Shown here in pieces: positions 8,119-16,263 of a stretch of DNA of 64,000 nt (position 1 is its first letter; each line of letters starts with the position of its first letter). The notes beneath the pieces were generated by a model. The model did not search any database and was not told where the DNA came from. It saw only the letters and a program-made list of their open reading frames with translations. This DNA is from Nocardia arizonensis (GTDB taxonomy: Bacteria; Actinomycetota; Actinomycetes; Mycobacteriales; Mycobacteriaceae), in the NCBI RefSeq assembly GCF_001310275.1, contig NZ_LGYZ01000133.1, forward strand, positions 186,001-250,000, in the 5' to 3' direction. The translations under genes and the position numbers were made by a program.

Positions 8119-9677
8119 CAAACAACGACCACAACCCGACTTCGCCGCCATGGCTGCAAGGTCATTCCGTGGATACGGCCGACGTCACCGCCGACTCCGC
8201 GAGCGCATCGGCGAGTAAGGACGAAACGGTCGAGAAATCCGTGGAGCAGGCGGATTTCGCCGTCCCGGAGGCGCACCAGACCGAGTCGGGAGCTCAGCCG
8301 GAACCGCCGTACGCCGGATATGCCGCCGCGCCTGGGGATTCGGGCCCGTATCCCCAGGTCGGGCCGCAGAACTACGGTCCCGCCGAGGGTTTCGCGCCGC
8401 CGCAGTACAACACCGGTCAGTTCCCTCCGCCGTATCAGGGCGCTCCCTATCAGCCCGGTATGGAACCGCAAGCGGGCCAGCCCGAATCGCAGTCGCCCTA
8501 TGCCGAGCACCAGCCGGGCGGCGATCCGCAGAGCGGCCCCATCTACAGCTGGGCCCCGCCGCCGCCACCGCAGCTGCCGCCCTCGCCGCCGCAGCAACCC
8601 ATGTATCCGCCGCAGGCCGGACCCGCGCCGACCGGGCCGGGTCAGGGTTGGCAGGGCGGGCCGGGCGGGCCGCAGCCGCAGCTTCCGTTCCAGCCGCAAC
8701 ATGTTTCGCAGCCGGGACAGTCGGGGCATTCGGTCAACGATCTGAATCTGCTGCGCAGGGCCCGGCGCGCACCTCGCAGCGGCTGGCGGCGCGCGGTGCA
8801 CAAGGTGTCCGGCGGCATGATCAATCCGGGCGAATCCGCGGCCGATATCGTCTACCGCGACCTCGTCGACCGGGTGAACCAGCCGGTCCGCGGTGATTAC
8901 CGGATCGCGATCCTCTCGCTCAAGGGCGGTGTCGGCAAGACCACCACCACCGTCGGACTCGGGTCGACCTTCGCCTCGTTGCGCGGTGACCGGGTCATCG
9001 CCATCGACGCCAACCCCGATCTCGGCACCCTGGCCCATCGGGTGCCGCGCCAGACCCGGTCCACCGTGCGCAATCTGCTCGAGGACCAGCAGATCTCGCG
9101 CTACTCCGACGTCCGGGCGCACACCTCGCAGGCTCCGAGCCGACTGGAAGTGCTTGCCTCCGAACAGGATCCGGCGGTCTCCGAGGCGTTCAGCGAGGCC
9201 GACTACCGCAAGGCCATCGGCATACTCCAAGCCTTCTACAACATCATCCTCACCGACTGCGGTACCGGACTGATGCATTCGGCCATGTCGGGTGTACTCG
9301 ATATGGCGAGTTCGCTGGTGCTGGTCACCTCGCCCGCGATCGACGGCGCGCGCAGCGCCTCGGCGACGCTGGACTGGCTCGACCACCACGGCTACAGCAA
9401 ACTCGTGGAACGCACGGTCGTCGTCGTCAACGCCTCGCGACGCGGCGCGTCCACGGTCGATCTCGACCAGCTGCGCAAGCTGTTCCTCGACCGCACGCGC
9501 GCGGTGCAGGTGGTCCCATTCGACGATCATCTGGCCGAGGGCGCGGAAATCGATTTGGAGCTGGTCAGCAAGGCCACGCAACGGGCGCTGCTCGAACTCG
9601 CGGCCATGGTCGCGGACGATTTCGGCTACGTCGCCGCACAGCAGTACCGCCATCCGGGTCCGCCCGGCGTGTACTGA
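8115..9677 (+). CDS. Proline-rich MinD/ParA-like ATPase (EspI-like)
   Basis: A 520-residue protein. Residues 1 to about 210 are disordered and rich in Pro, Gln and Gly. From about 265 comes a SIMIBI-class ATPase with deviant Walker A KGGVGKTTTT, a switch DANPD and a Walker-B-like IILTDCGTG. This layout matches EspI and related ATPases found at mycobacterial and nocardial ESX (type VII secretion) loci, though no ESX genes are visible here. The short AVHKVSGGMINPGES segment before the ATPase core is conserved in such proteins as I know them. The GTG start has GGGGGA 4 nt upstream and overlaps the stop of the 16-codon upstream ORF. ATPase class is certain; secretion role is inferred. Confidence 0.8.
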   Translation: MTNNDHNPTSPPWLQGHSVDTADVTADSASASASKDETVEKSVEQADFAVPEAHQTESGAQPEPPYAGYAAAPGDSGPYPQVGPQNYGPAEGFAPPQYNTGQFPPPYQGAPYQPGMEPQAGQPESQSPYAEHQPGGDPQSGPIYSWAPPPPPQLPPSPPQQPMYPPQAGPAPTGPGQGWQGGPGGPQPQLPFQPQHVSQPGQSGHSVNDLNLLRRARRAPRSGWRRAVHKVSGGMINPGESAADIVYRDLVDRVNQPVRGDYRIAILSLKGGVGKTTTTVGLGSTFASLRGDRVIAIDANPDLGTLAHRVPRQTRSTVRNLLEDQQISRYSDVRAHTSQAPSRLEVLASEQDPAVSEAFSEADYRKAIGILQAFYNIILTDCGTGLMHSAMSGVLDMASSLVLVTSPAIDGARSASATLDWLDHHGYSKLVERTVVVVNASRRGASTVDLDQLRKLFLDRTRAVQVVPFDDHLAEGAEIDLELVSKATQRALLELAAMVADDFGYVAAQQYRHPGPPGVY

Positions 9678-9893
9678 ATCGCGGCCCGACCGGCGGAACT
9701 TCGGCGAACTCGCTCCGTCCCCGCGGATCGCCGGTTACCCTCGGACGCCGTACCTTCGGCTGCCCGCATTCGCGCCCGGCGACCGGGTGCCCGGGGCGGA
9801 TCGGCGTGTCCCGCAACAGCGCTTTAGAGTGGTGCGGCGTTGAAGACGGATCGGCGAAGACCGAGCGGCAGAGGCTAGGCGGCAAAGAAACGC

Positions 9894-11669
9894 ATGGCAG
9901 AACAGCGATGGGCCGTTTCGCGGAGATCGATGATTCGCGGCACGGTGGCGATGGGGGTTGCGGCGGCGGGCGCGCAGTCGGCAGGCGCCGTGTGCCCGGT
10001 CACGGCGCGCGCCGAACCCCAGGGTCCGCGGGTGGCGGTGCTCGGCGGCGGCGTCGCGGGCCTGACCGCGGCACACGAACTGGCCGAACGCGGCTTCCGG
10101 GTGACGGTGTACGAGCGCCGCGCGCTCGGCGGCAAGGCGCGCAGCATTCCGGTGCCGGGTACGGGTGTCGAAGGACGGCCGGATCTGCCCGGCGAGCACG
10201 GGTTCCGCTTCTTCCCCGGCTTCTACCAGCACATTCCTGACACCATGCGGCGAATTCCGTTCGGGGACAATCCCGAGGGTGTGCGGAGCAATCTGATCTC
10301 GGTTTCCGAGGCCCGATTCGCCCGCCGCGACGGTGACGATTTCCGGCTGCTGCCGTTGAGTCCGCGCGCCGCCACCGCGGCCACGCCGGACGCGTTCCGC
10401 GAGACGGTCGGCGCGACGATCTCCTCCGCACTGAACCTGCCCGCTCCCGAGGGGCTGTACTTCGCCAATCGGCTGCTGGTGTTCAACTCCAGTTGCGATG
10501 CCCGCAGGCTCGGTCAGTGGGAGCAGATGCCCTGGCGCGATTTCGTCGGCAGTCGCGATCGTTCGCACGAGTTCCGCGCATTGCTCTCGCGCACCCTGAC
10601 CAGTCTGCTGGTCGCCGCCAAGGACGAGATCGCGAGCGTGCGCACCATCGGCACCATGGGCGAGCAGTTCCTCGGCAATCCGTTCCAGGTCGGCAACGAC
10701 GGGCCGCTGGACCGGGTGCTGAACGGCCCGACCAATACCGTCTGGATCGAGCCGTGGACGCAGCGGCTGCGCGCGCTCGGCGTCGAATTCGTGCTCGGCG
10801 CGGAGGTCCGCGGACTGGAGATGCGCGACCGGCGGGTGTCCGGTGCCAGGATCGTCGGGCCGTCCGGCGCGGAGACCGTGACCGCTGACCATTTCGTGGT
10901 GGCGCTGCCCGCCGAACAGGCGCGGACCCTGTGGTCGCGGGACGTGCTCGCGGTGCGGCCGGAACTGGCCGCGATGGACCGGCTCTTCGTCGACTGGATG
11001 ACCGGCATCCAGTTCTACCTGCGCCGCCCCGCGGAGATCTCCCGCGGTCACACCGCCTATATCGACTCGCCCTGGTCGCTCACCTCGATCAGCCAGAACC
11101 AGCTCTGGACCCGCAAACTCGCCGAGTACGGCGACGGCACGGTCCAGGACTGCCTGTCGGTCGACATCTCCGACTGGAACACCCCCGGCGTGCTGTACGG
11201 CAAGACGGCCAAGGAGTGCACCCACGAGGAGATCGCCCGCGAGGTGTGGGCCCAGATGCGTCAGCACCTCGACGACGTGGACGCCACCCTGCGCGATGCG
11301 GACCTGCACTCGTGGTTCCTCGACCCCGGCGTGACCTGGCAGCCCGACCAGCGCCGCAACGCCAACGCCGACCCGCTGCTCATCAACACCATCGGCTCGT
11401 GGGACTGCCGACCGGAGACGCACGGCGCCATCGAGAACCTCTTCCTGGCCGGCGACTACATCCGCACCAATGTGGATCTCGCCACAATGGAGGGCGCCAA
11501 CGAGTCCGCCCGCGCCGCCGTGAACGCCCTGCTCGACACGGTCGGATCGAACGCCCCCCGCTGCCGCGTGTTCCATATGTATCGCGCGGTGGAACTGGAC
11601 CCGCTGCGCCGCATGGACGAGGACCGCTACGCCGCGGGCCAACCCAACATGTTCGACCTGCCCGCCTGA
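9894..11669 (+). CDS. Tat-exported FAD-dependent amine oxidase/desaturase-like protein
   Basis: A 591-residue flavoprotein. The N-terminus SRRSMIRG followed by an Ala/Gly-rich stretch is a twin-arginine signal. The Rossmann motif VAVLGGGVAGLTAAHE and the following VYERRALGGKARS place it with phytoene-desaturase and hydroxysqualene-dehydroxylase-like (HpnE) oxidoreductases. LPGEHGFRFFPGFYQH is typical of that family, and the C-terminal NLFLAGDYIRT is the second FAD contact. The substrate is probably a hydrophobic polyene, sterol or amine, but no carotenoid or hopanoid genes lie nearby. It stands alone between the MinD-like gene and murT. Confidence 0.78.
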   Translation: MAEQRWAVSRRSMIRGTVAMGVAAAGAQSAGAVCPVTARAEPQGPRVAVLGGGVAGLTAAHELAERGFRVTVYERRALGGKARSIPVPGTGVEGRPDLPGEHGFRFFPGFYQHIPDTMRRIPFGDNPEGVRSNLISVSEARFARRDGDDFRLLPLSPRAATAATPDAFRETVGATISSALNLPAPEGLYFANRLLVFNSSCDARRLGQWEQMPWRDFVGSRDRSHEFRALLSRTLTSLLVAAKDEIASVRTIGTMGEQFLGNPFQVGNDGPLDRVLNGPTNTVWIEPWTQRLRALGVEFVLGAEVRGLEMRDRRVSGARIVGPSGAETVTADHFVVALPAEQARTLWSRDVLAVRPELAAMDRLFVDWMTGIQFYLRRPAEISRGHTAYIDSPWSLTSISQNQLWTRKLAEYGDGTVQDCLSVDISDWNTPGVLYGKTAKECTHEEIAREVWAQMRQHLDDVDATLRDADLHSWFLDPGVTWQPDQRRNANADPLLINTIGSWDCRPETHGAIENLFLAGDYIRTNVDLATMEGANESARAAVNALLDTVGSNAPRCRVFHMYRAVELDPLRRMDEDRYAAGQPNMFDLPA

Positions 11670-11784
11670 GGGACCGCCCCGAGGCGACGAACCCGCAGCG
11701 CGACGCGCAAGCCGTCCAGGGCCACCGAGCCGCGAACCCGCCGTGCCGCGGGCACGCCAGGAGGTACACCCATAGACTCAGCTC

Positions 11785-13017
11785 GTGAAGATTTCGGTGC
11801 GCGGGCGGATCGCCCTGCGAGCTGCGGCGTTGGCGTCGTGGGCCTCGCAGCGGGCGGGACGCGGTAAGGGTTCGATGATCGGCGGATTGATCGCCTTGAA
11901 GATCGATCCGACGATCATGGATCAGCTCGGCCGCGGCCGCCGCACCGTGCTGGTGACCGGCACCAATGGCAAGTCCACCACCACCCGGATGACCACGGCC
12001 GCGCTCGCCACTCTCGGCGAGGTCGCCACGCAGGCCGACGGCGCGAATATGGACGCGGGCATCGTGGCCGCGCTCAGCGCGCATCCGGGGGTGGCGCTGG
12101 CGGCCATCGAGGTGGACGAACTGCATCTGCCGCATGTCACCGACTCGCTCGAACCGGCCGCGGTGGTGCTGTTGAACCTGAGCCGTGATCAGCTCGACCG
12201 GGTCGGCGAGATCAATATGATCGAGCGCAAGCTGCGCGCCGGCCTGGCCCGCCACCCGGACACGATCGTGGTCGCCAACTGCGACGACGTCCTGATCACC
12301 TCCATCGCCTACGACCACCCGAATGTGGTGTGGGTGTCGGCGGGCAGCGGCTGGGCGATGGACGCGACGAGTTGCCCGCGCAGCGGCGAGCCCATCCTGT
12401 GGGAAGGTTCGCACTGGCACAGCACCGGCACGGATTTCCAACGGCCGGAACCGGATTGGTGGCTCGACGACGACAAGTTGTGCGGCGCGGACGGTGTCCG
12501 GTTGCCGCTCACCCTCGCGCTGCCGGGTCGGGCCAATCGCGGCAATGCCGCGCAGGCGGTGGCGGCGGCGGTGGCGTTGGGCGCGGATCCGGCGCGGGCC
12601 GTGGCGGCCGCGGGTACGGTGCGCGAGATCGCGGGCCGGTATCGCACGGTTCAGGTGGGTGAACATTCGGCCCGGCTGCTGCTGGCGAAGAATCCGGCGG
12701 GCTGGCAGGAGGCGCTGTCGATGATCGATCCGAGTTCGGCGGGGTTGGTGATCGCGGTGAACGGGCAGGTGCCCGACGGTGAGGATCTGTCGTGGCTGTG
12801 GGATGTGCGGTTCGAACATTTCGAGGGCGTGCAGGTGGTGGCCTCGGGCGAGCGCGCCACCGACCTGGCGGTGCGCCTGACCTACGCGGGCGTCGAGCAC
12901 ACGACGGTGCCGGACCCGGTGCGCGCCATCGCGTCCTGTCCGCCGGGCCATGTGGAAGTGCTGGCCAACTACACCGCGTTCCGTGATCTCAATCGCAACC
13001 TCGAGGCGAAGCAATGA
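11785..13017 (+). CDS. murT: Lipid II isoglutaminyl synthase, Mur-ligase subunit MurT
   Basis: A 410-residue Mur-ligase-like protein that, with GatD, amidates the D-glutamate of lipid II to D-isoglutamine. It starts at GTG 11785. The P-loop GTNGKST is at 59-65; the central Mur domain and the C-terminal DUF1727-type domain (DGEDLSWLWDVRFE) follow. The zinc-ribbon region described for Gram-positive MurT retains one Cys here (C197 in SCPRSGEP), with Ser and Thr where partners would be expected, so zinc binding is doubtful. The ATGA overlap with gatD (13014-13017) shows co-translation. It corresponds to Rv3712. Confidence 0.92.
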   Translation: MKISVRGRIALRAAALASWASQRAGRGKGSMIGGLIALKIDPTIMDQLGRGRRTVLVTGTNGKSTTTRMTTAALATLGEVATQADGANMDAGIVAALSAHPGVALAAIEVDELHLPHVTDSLEPAAVVLLNLSRDQLDRVGEINMIERKLRAGLARHPDTIVVANCDDVLITSIAYDHPNVVWVSAGSGWAMDATSCPRSGEPILWEGSHWHSTGTDFQRPEPDWWLDDDKLCGADGVRLPLTLALPGRANRGNAAQAVAAAVALGADPARAVAAAGTVREIAGRYRTVQVGEHSARLLLAKNPAGWQEALSMIDPSSAGLVIAVNGQVPDGEDLSWLWDVRFEHFEGVQVVASGERATDLAVRLTYAGVEHTTVPDPVRAIASCPPGHVEVLANYTAFRDLNRNLEAKQ

Positions 13018-13724
13018 GCGAATCCACCGTGCGCATCGGACTGGTGCTGCCGGATGTGATGGGTACCTACGGCGACGGCGGCAATGCCTTGGTCCTGCGT
13101 CAGCGGGCCCGTATGCGCGGCTACGACGCCGAGATCGTGGAGATCACGCTGCCCGATCCGGTCCCGGAGTCCCTTGACGTCTACACCCTCGGCGGCGCCG
13201 AGGATTCCGCGCAGCGCTTGGCGACCCGCCATCTGCAGAGGTTCCCCGGTTTGCAGCGCGCCGCGGCGAACGGCGCACCGGTGTTGGCGATCTGCGCCGC
13301 CATCCAGGTGCTCGGACACTGGTACGAGACGTCGACCGGTGAACGGGTCGACGGCGTCGGCATGATCGATGCCACCACCTCCCCGCAGGCCGTGCGCGCC
13401 ATCGGCGAGGTCACGACGACGCCGCTGCTCGACGGTCTCACCGCGCCGCTCACCGGCTTCGAGAACCACCGCGGCGGAACCACTCTCGGCCCCGAAGCGA
13501 CCGGGCTGGCCCGCGTGACCCGCGGCGTGGGCAACGGCGTCGGCGACGGTCTCGAGGGCGTGGTGCAGGGCTCGGTCCTCGGCACGTACATGCACGGCCC
13601 CGCGCTCGCCCGCAATCCCGAACTCGCCGACCTGCTGCTCGCCCGCGCTCTCGGGGTGGCCGAACTCCCCCCGCTCGACCTTCCCGAGGTGGACCAACTC
13701 CGCCGCGAACGCCTCCGCGCCTGA
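13014..13724 (+). CDS. gatD: Lipid II isoglutaminyl synthase, glutamine amidotransferase subunit GatD
   Basis: A 236-residue class-I (CobB/CobQ-like) glutaminase that supplies ammonia to MurT. The nucleophile is C94 in LAICAAIQVLG and the catalytic His lies in GTYMHGP near residue 190. LVLPDVMGTYGDGGNALVL at the N-terminus and TGFENHRGGT are family motifs. It overlaps murT by four bases and corresponds to Rv3713. The amidated stem peptide is needed for efficient cross-linking in mycolata. Confidence 0.93.
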   Translation: MSESTVRIGLVLPDVMGTYGDGGNALVLRQRARMRGYDAEIVEITLPDPVPESLDVYTLGGAEDSAQRLATRHLQRFPGLQRAAANGAPVLAICAAIQVLGHWYETSTGERVDGVGMIDATTSPQAVRAIGEVTTTPLLDGLTAPLTGFENHRGGTTLGPEATGLARVTRGVGNGVGDGLEGVVQGSVLGTYMHGPALARNPELADLLLARALGVAELPPLDLPEVDQLRRERLRA

Positions 13725-13729
13725 ACGCC

Positions 13730-13920
13730 TCACACGGCCAGGGTCTCGACCTCGTACTTCTGGCAGAACGGATCACGGGTGACCAAGGTGAGTTGTTCCA
13801 CGTTACCGCGCTCAGGTACACATCGAGATCGTGGTCGAGACGGTCTTTGATTTCGTCCGAGAGCGTAGGGTCGTCGGTCAGCCACCACAGCACCACATGG
13901 GTGTCGAGCAGCAGGCTCAT
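13730..13920 (-). pseudogene. VapC-type PIN-domain toxin, internally deleted
   Basis: The ATG at 13920 begins MSLLLDTHVVLWWLTDDP, the first PIN strand with its metal-binding Asp (LLDTHV), and runs intact to about YLSAVTWN. The remaining DNA, in another frame, encodes VEQLTLVTRDPFCQKYEVE, the usual C-terminus of these toxins, ending in TGA at 13730-13732. About 60 codons that would carry the other acidic PIN residues are missing between the two, and the join is out of frame. A full VapC is about 130 residues. The toxin should be inactive while its antitoxin remains intact just upstream. Confidence 0.8.
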
Positions 13921-14171
13921 GGCAGTGAGCCGAATTCGTCGGCGATCGCCGCGTTGGTTTCCGCCGAATCCCAGTTCGATGCCAGATCCATCTGCCCCCG
14001 CAACGACCCACGACCCATTCGGTCAGCCCGCCGGACCAAAGGAACGACCTTCGCTACCGGATGTCCTGACCTGCTGATCACGATCTCCTCGCCACGCTCG
14101 ACCCGATCGATGATCCGCGAGAGATTGGTCTTCGCCTCGTGAATGTTGAACTGTTCAGCGGCATCGCCCAC
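13917..14171 (-). CDS. VapB/Phd-YefM-type antitoxin
   Basis: An 84-residue protein, MGDAAEQFNIHEAKTNLSR followed by RVERGEEIVISRSGHPVAKVVPL, which is the Phd/YefM DNA-binding and dimerisation fold. The C-terminal segment (RGSLRGQMDLASNWDS) is the usual toxin-wrapping tail. It overlaps the toxin remnant by four bases (ATGA). With the toxin deleted, it may persist by chance or as a decoy antitoxin for related VapC toxins elsewhere. Confidence 0.85.
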   Translation of the reverse strand: MGDAAEQFNIHEAKTNLSRIIDRVERGEEIVISRSGHPVAKVVPLVRRADRMGRGSLRGQMDLASNWDSAETNAAIADEFGSLP

Positions 14172-14226
14172 GACCGCCCACCTCCTTGGCTAAGGGGTTA
14201 GCCCACCTGTGCGATCCCGACCAGGA

Positions 14227-15351
14227 TCAGGTCGGGGTGGTGGCGCAGAGTTCGTGGACCAGCCGCATCTTCTCCAGCACCGGTTCGGGCAGCACGAAGG
14301 GATAGAGGTCGGGGTGCCCCATCGAGCGGTTGACCATGTTCAGCGACCAGGACAGGGGCAGCCACAGGTCGATGATCTTGTCGAAACCGGCGCGGCCGAG
14401 TTGGGGACGGTCCAGCGTCGCACCCGCGGGGGCGAAGCCGAAGGCGGCGGCGGTGTCGAGGGTGTCGCGGATGTGCAGGTAGTGGGCGAAGGTCTCGGCC
14501 CAGTCCTCGGCCGCGTGCATGGTGGCGTAGGAGGAGACGTAGTCCGCCTCCCAGCCCGACGGCGCGCCCTCGGAGTAGTGGCGGTCCAGCGCCGCCTGGT
14601 AATCGGCGTCCGCGTCACCGAACAGTTTCGAGAACCGTTGCCGCGCACTATCGTCGGCGACGAGTACGGCGTAGTAGTAGTGGCCGATCTCGTGGCGGAA
14701 ATGTCCGAGCAGCGTCCGGTACGGTTCGTCCATCGCCGATCGCAGCTGTTCGCGGTGCGGATCGTCGGCCTCGGCCAGATCCAGGGTGATGACACCGTTC
14801 TGATGTCCGGTGAGCACCCGGTCGGTGGCGCTGGACAGCAGATCGAAGGCGAGACCGAACCGCGGATTCTCCTCGCGTCCGGTGATCGGCAGACCGAGTT
14901 CGGCCAATTCCATGATCAGCCTGCGCTTGGCGGCCTCGGCCTCGGCGAAGGCGTCCAGTCCCGCGGTATCGGAATCATTCGGCCGGGTGCGGGTCAGGCG
15001 GCAGGATTCGCACAGCGCCGGTCCGCCGTCGGCGGGCGGGGCGGGCGGGGGCGTCGCCCGGTCCTCGGGGGCGGACACGTCCCGCACCGGATCGGGGGCG
15101 CCGTCATTATTCGGGTCGGCGACCTGCACCAGCCAATTGCACCGGGCGACGTGCAGGTTGTCGCACAGCCGGTATCGGCGGCCGTCGACGACACCGCTGA
15201 GATGTCCGCTGTCACCGGTCGGTGCGAAATCGGAGATCACCAGCAGGGTGCGCAGGGCGAGACTGAAACCCAATGGGCTGGAACAGGACAGGCAGACCGA
15301 ATTCTCGAATGCCAATTGCTGTCCGCAATTGGGGCACGTGAAATCGCGCAC
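14227..15351 (-). CDS. Putative zinc-binding metallopeptidase with N-terminal zinc ribbon
   Basis: A 374-residue protein. Residues 1-27 form a zinc ribbon (CPNCGQ, then CLSCSS). The core bears HEIGHYYY with H220 first, the HExxH-type gluzincin motif, and downstream acidic residues (AAEDWAETFAHYLH) that can give the third ligand. It matches the family described as putative zinc-binding metallopeptidase (Peptidase_Mx type). The start is six bases from the stop of the transglutaminase gene, so it is the last cistron of the four-gene operon. A peptidase here could trim or reverse the product of the ligase and transglutaminase partners (inference). Confidence 0.82.
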   Translation of the reverse strand: MRDFTCPNCGQQLAFENSVCLSCSSPLGFSLALRTLLVISDFAPTGDSGHLSGVVDGRRYRLCDNLHVARCNWLVQVADPNNDGAPDPVRDVSAPEDRATPPPAPPADGGPALCESCRLTRTRPNDSDTAGLDAFAEAEAAKRRLIMELAELGLPITGREENPRFGLAFDLLSSATDRVLTGHQNGVITLDLAEADDPHREQLRSAMDEPYRTLLGHFRHEIGHYYYAVLVADDSARQRFSKLFGDADADYQAALDRHYSEGAPSGWEADYVSSYATMHAAEDWAETFAHYLHIRDTLDTAAAFGFAPAGATLDRPQLGRAGFDKIIDLWLPLSWSLNMVNRSMGHPDLYPFVLPEPVLEKMRLVHELCATTPT

Positions 15352-15357
15352 GCGGGA

Positions 15358-16263
15358 TCACACCTCCAATGGAGCGACGTCGACCGACACGGTGATAGTG
15401 CTCCTCCGCGCGTCGGTGTAGATGATGCCACGCAACGGCGGGACGTCGGCGTAATCGCGTCCCCACGCGGCGGTCACGTAGCGTTCGTCGGCGAATTGGT
15501 CGTTGGTGGGATCGAATCCGATCCAGCGCCCGGTCCGGTCGCCCGCCGAATTCCCCGGCACCCACACCGCCGACCACGCGTGCGTGGCGTCCGCGCCGAC
15601 CATCCGTTCCTTGCCGGGCGGCGGGTCGGTCGCCAGATAGCCCGAGACGTACCTGGCCGCGAGTCCGTGCGAGCGCAGACAGGCCGCGCCGATCCGCGCG
15701 AAATCCTGGCAGACGCCCTCGCGCGCGACGAAGACGTCGGCCACCCGCGTCGAGACCGTGGTCGATCCCGAGCGGTAGGTGAAATCGTCGTGTATGCGGC
15801 TGTTGAGTTCGGTGACCGCCTCGAGCAGCGGACGCCCCGGCCGCAGCGATCGCGCCGCGTACGCGGTGACCTCCGGGGTGATCTCCGGCGGCCGCAGGTC
15901 CAAGGTGAACTCCACCGCCAGCGGACCCGTCACCGAACTGGGCCTGGCCTGCTCCCACGGCATCGCGGCCGCGGCCGGATCCGGCTTGTCGACCTCGACC
16001 ACCGACTCCCCGGTGACCTCGAGTTCGGTGTGTTCTGCGGTCACGTGGAAATACGAGGTGGTGTTGCCGTACACATCGGTGCCGACGGATCGATCCGACG
16101 GCACGGGATCGATATGCAGAGCGTGGGAAAGCAGCCGCTGCCCTTTGAATTCCCGCGGCGTCAGATAGGCGCGGCCGTAGGAACTGCTGACCTGGTCCGA
16201 ATAGGAGTAGGTCGTCTTGTGCTCCACCCGGTAGCGCCGGGTGGAGCCGGTGATCGCGCTCAT
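15358..16263 (-). CDS. Transglutaminase-like protein of the alpha-E/ATP-grasp cluster
   Basis: A 301-residue protein starting at ATG 16263, which overlaps the stop of the preceding gene (ATGA). The N-terminal half is the bacterial transglutaminase N-type beta domain (YRVEHKTTYSYSDQVSSSYG). The core has the papain-like triad: C185 in GVCQDFAR, His in THAWSAVW, and Asp in FDPTND. Such proteins may cleave or form amide bonds rather than cross-link glutamine. It is the third cistron of the operon from 22935 leftwards, whose fixed company of CP-ATP-grasp and alpha-E proteins is known across bacteria. Confidence 0.88.
   Translation of the reverse strand: MSAITGSTRRYRVEHKTTYSYSDQVSSSYGRAYLTPREFKGQRLLSHALHIDPVPSDRSVGTDVYGNTTSYFHVTAEHTELEVTGESVVEVDKPDPAAAAMPWEQARPSSVTGPLAVEFTLDLRPPEITPEVTAYAARSLRPGRPLLEAVTELNSRIHDDFTYRSGSTTVSTRVADVFVAREGVCQDFARIGAACLRSHGLAARYVSGYLATDPPPGKERMVGADATHAWSAVWVPGNSAGDRTGRWIGFDPTNDQFADERYVTAAWGRDYADVPPLRGIIYTDARRSTITVSVDVAPLEV

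Noticed and set aside
8115..9677. Nearby ESX/type VII secretion locus
   Set aside because: No WXG100, EccC or EccD genes occur in the window, so the EspI-like ATPase is not part of a visible ESX cluster.
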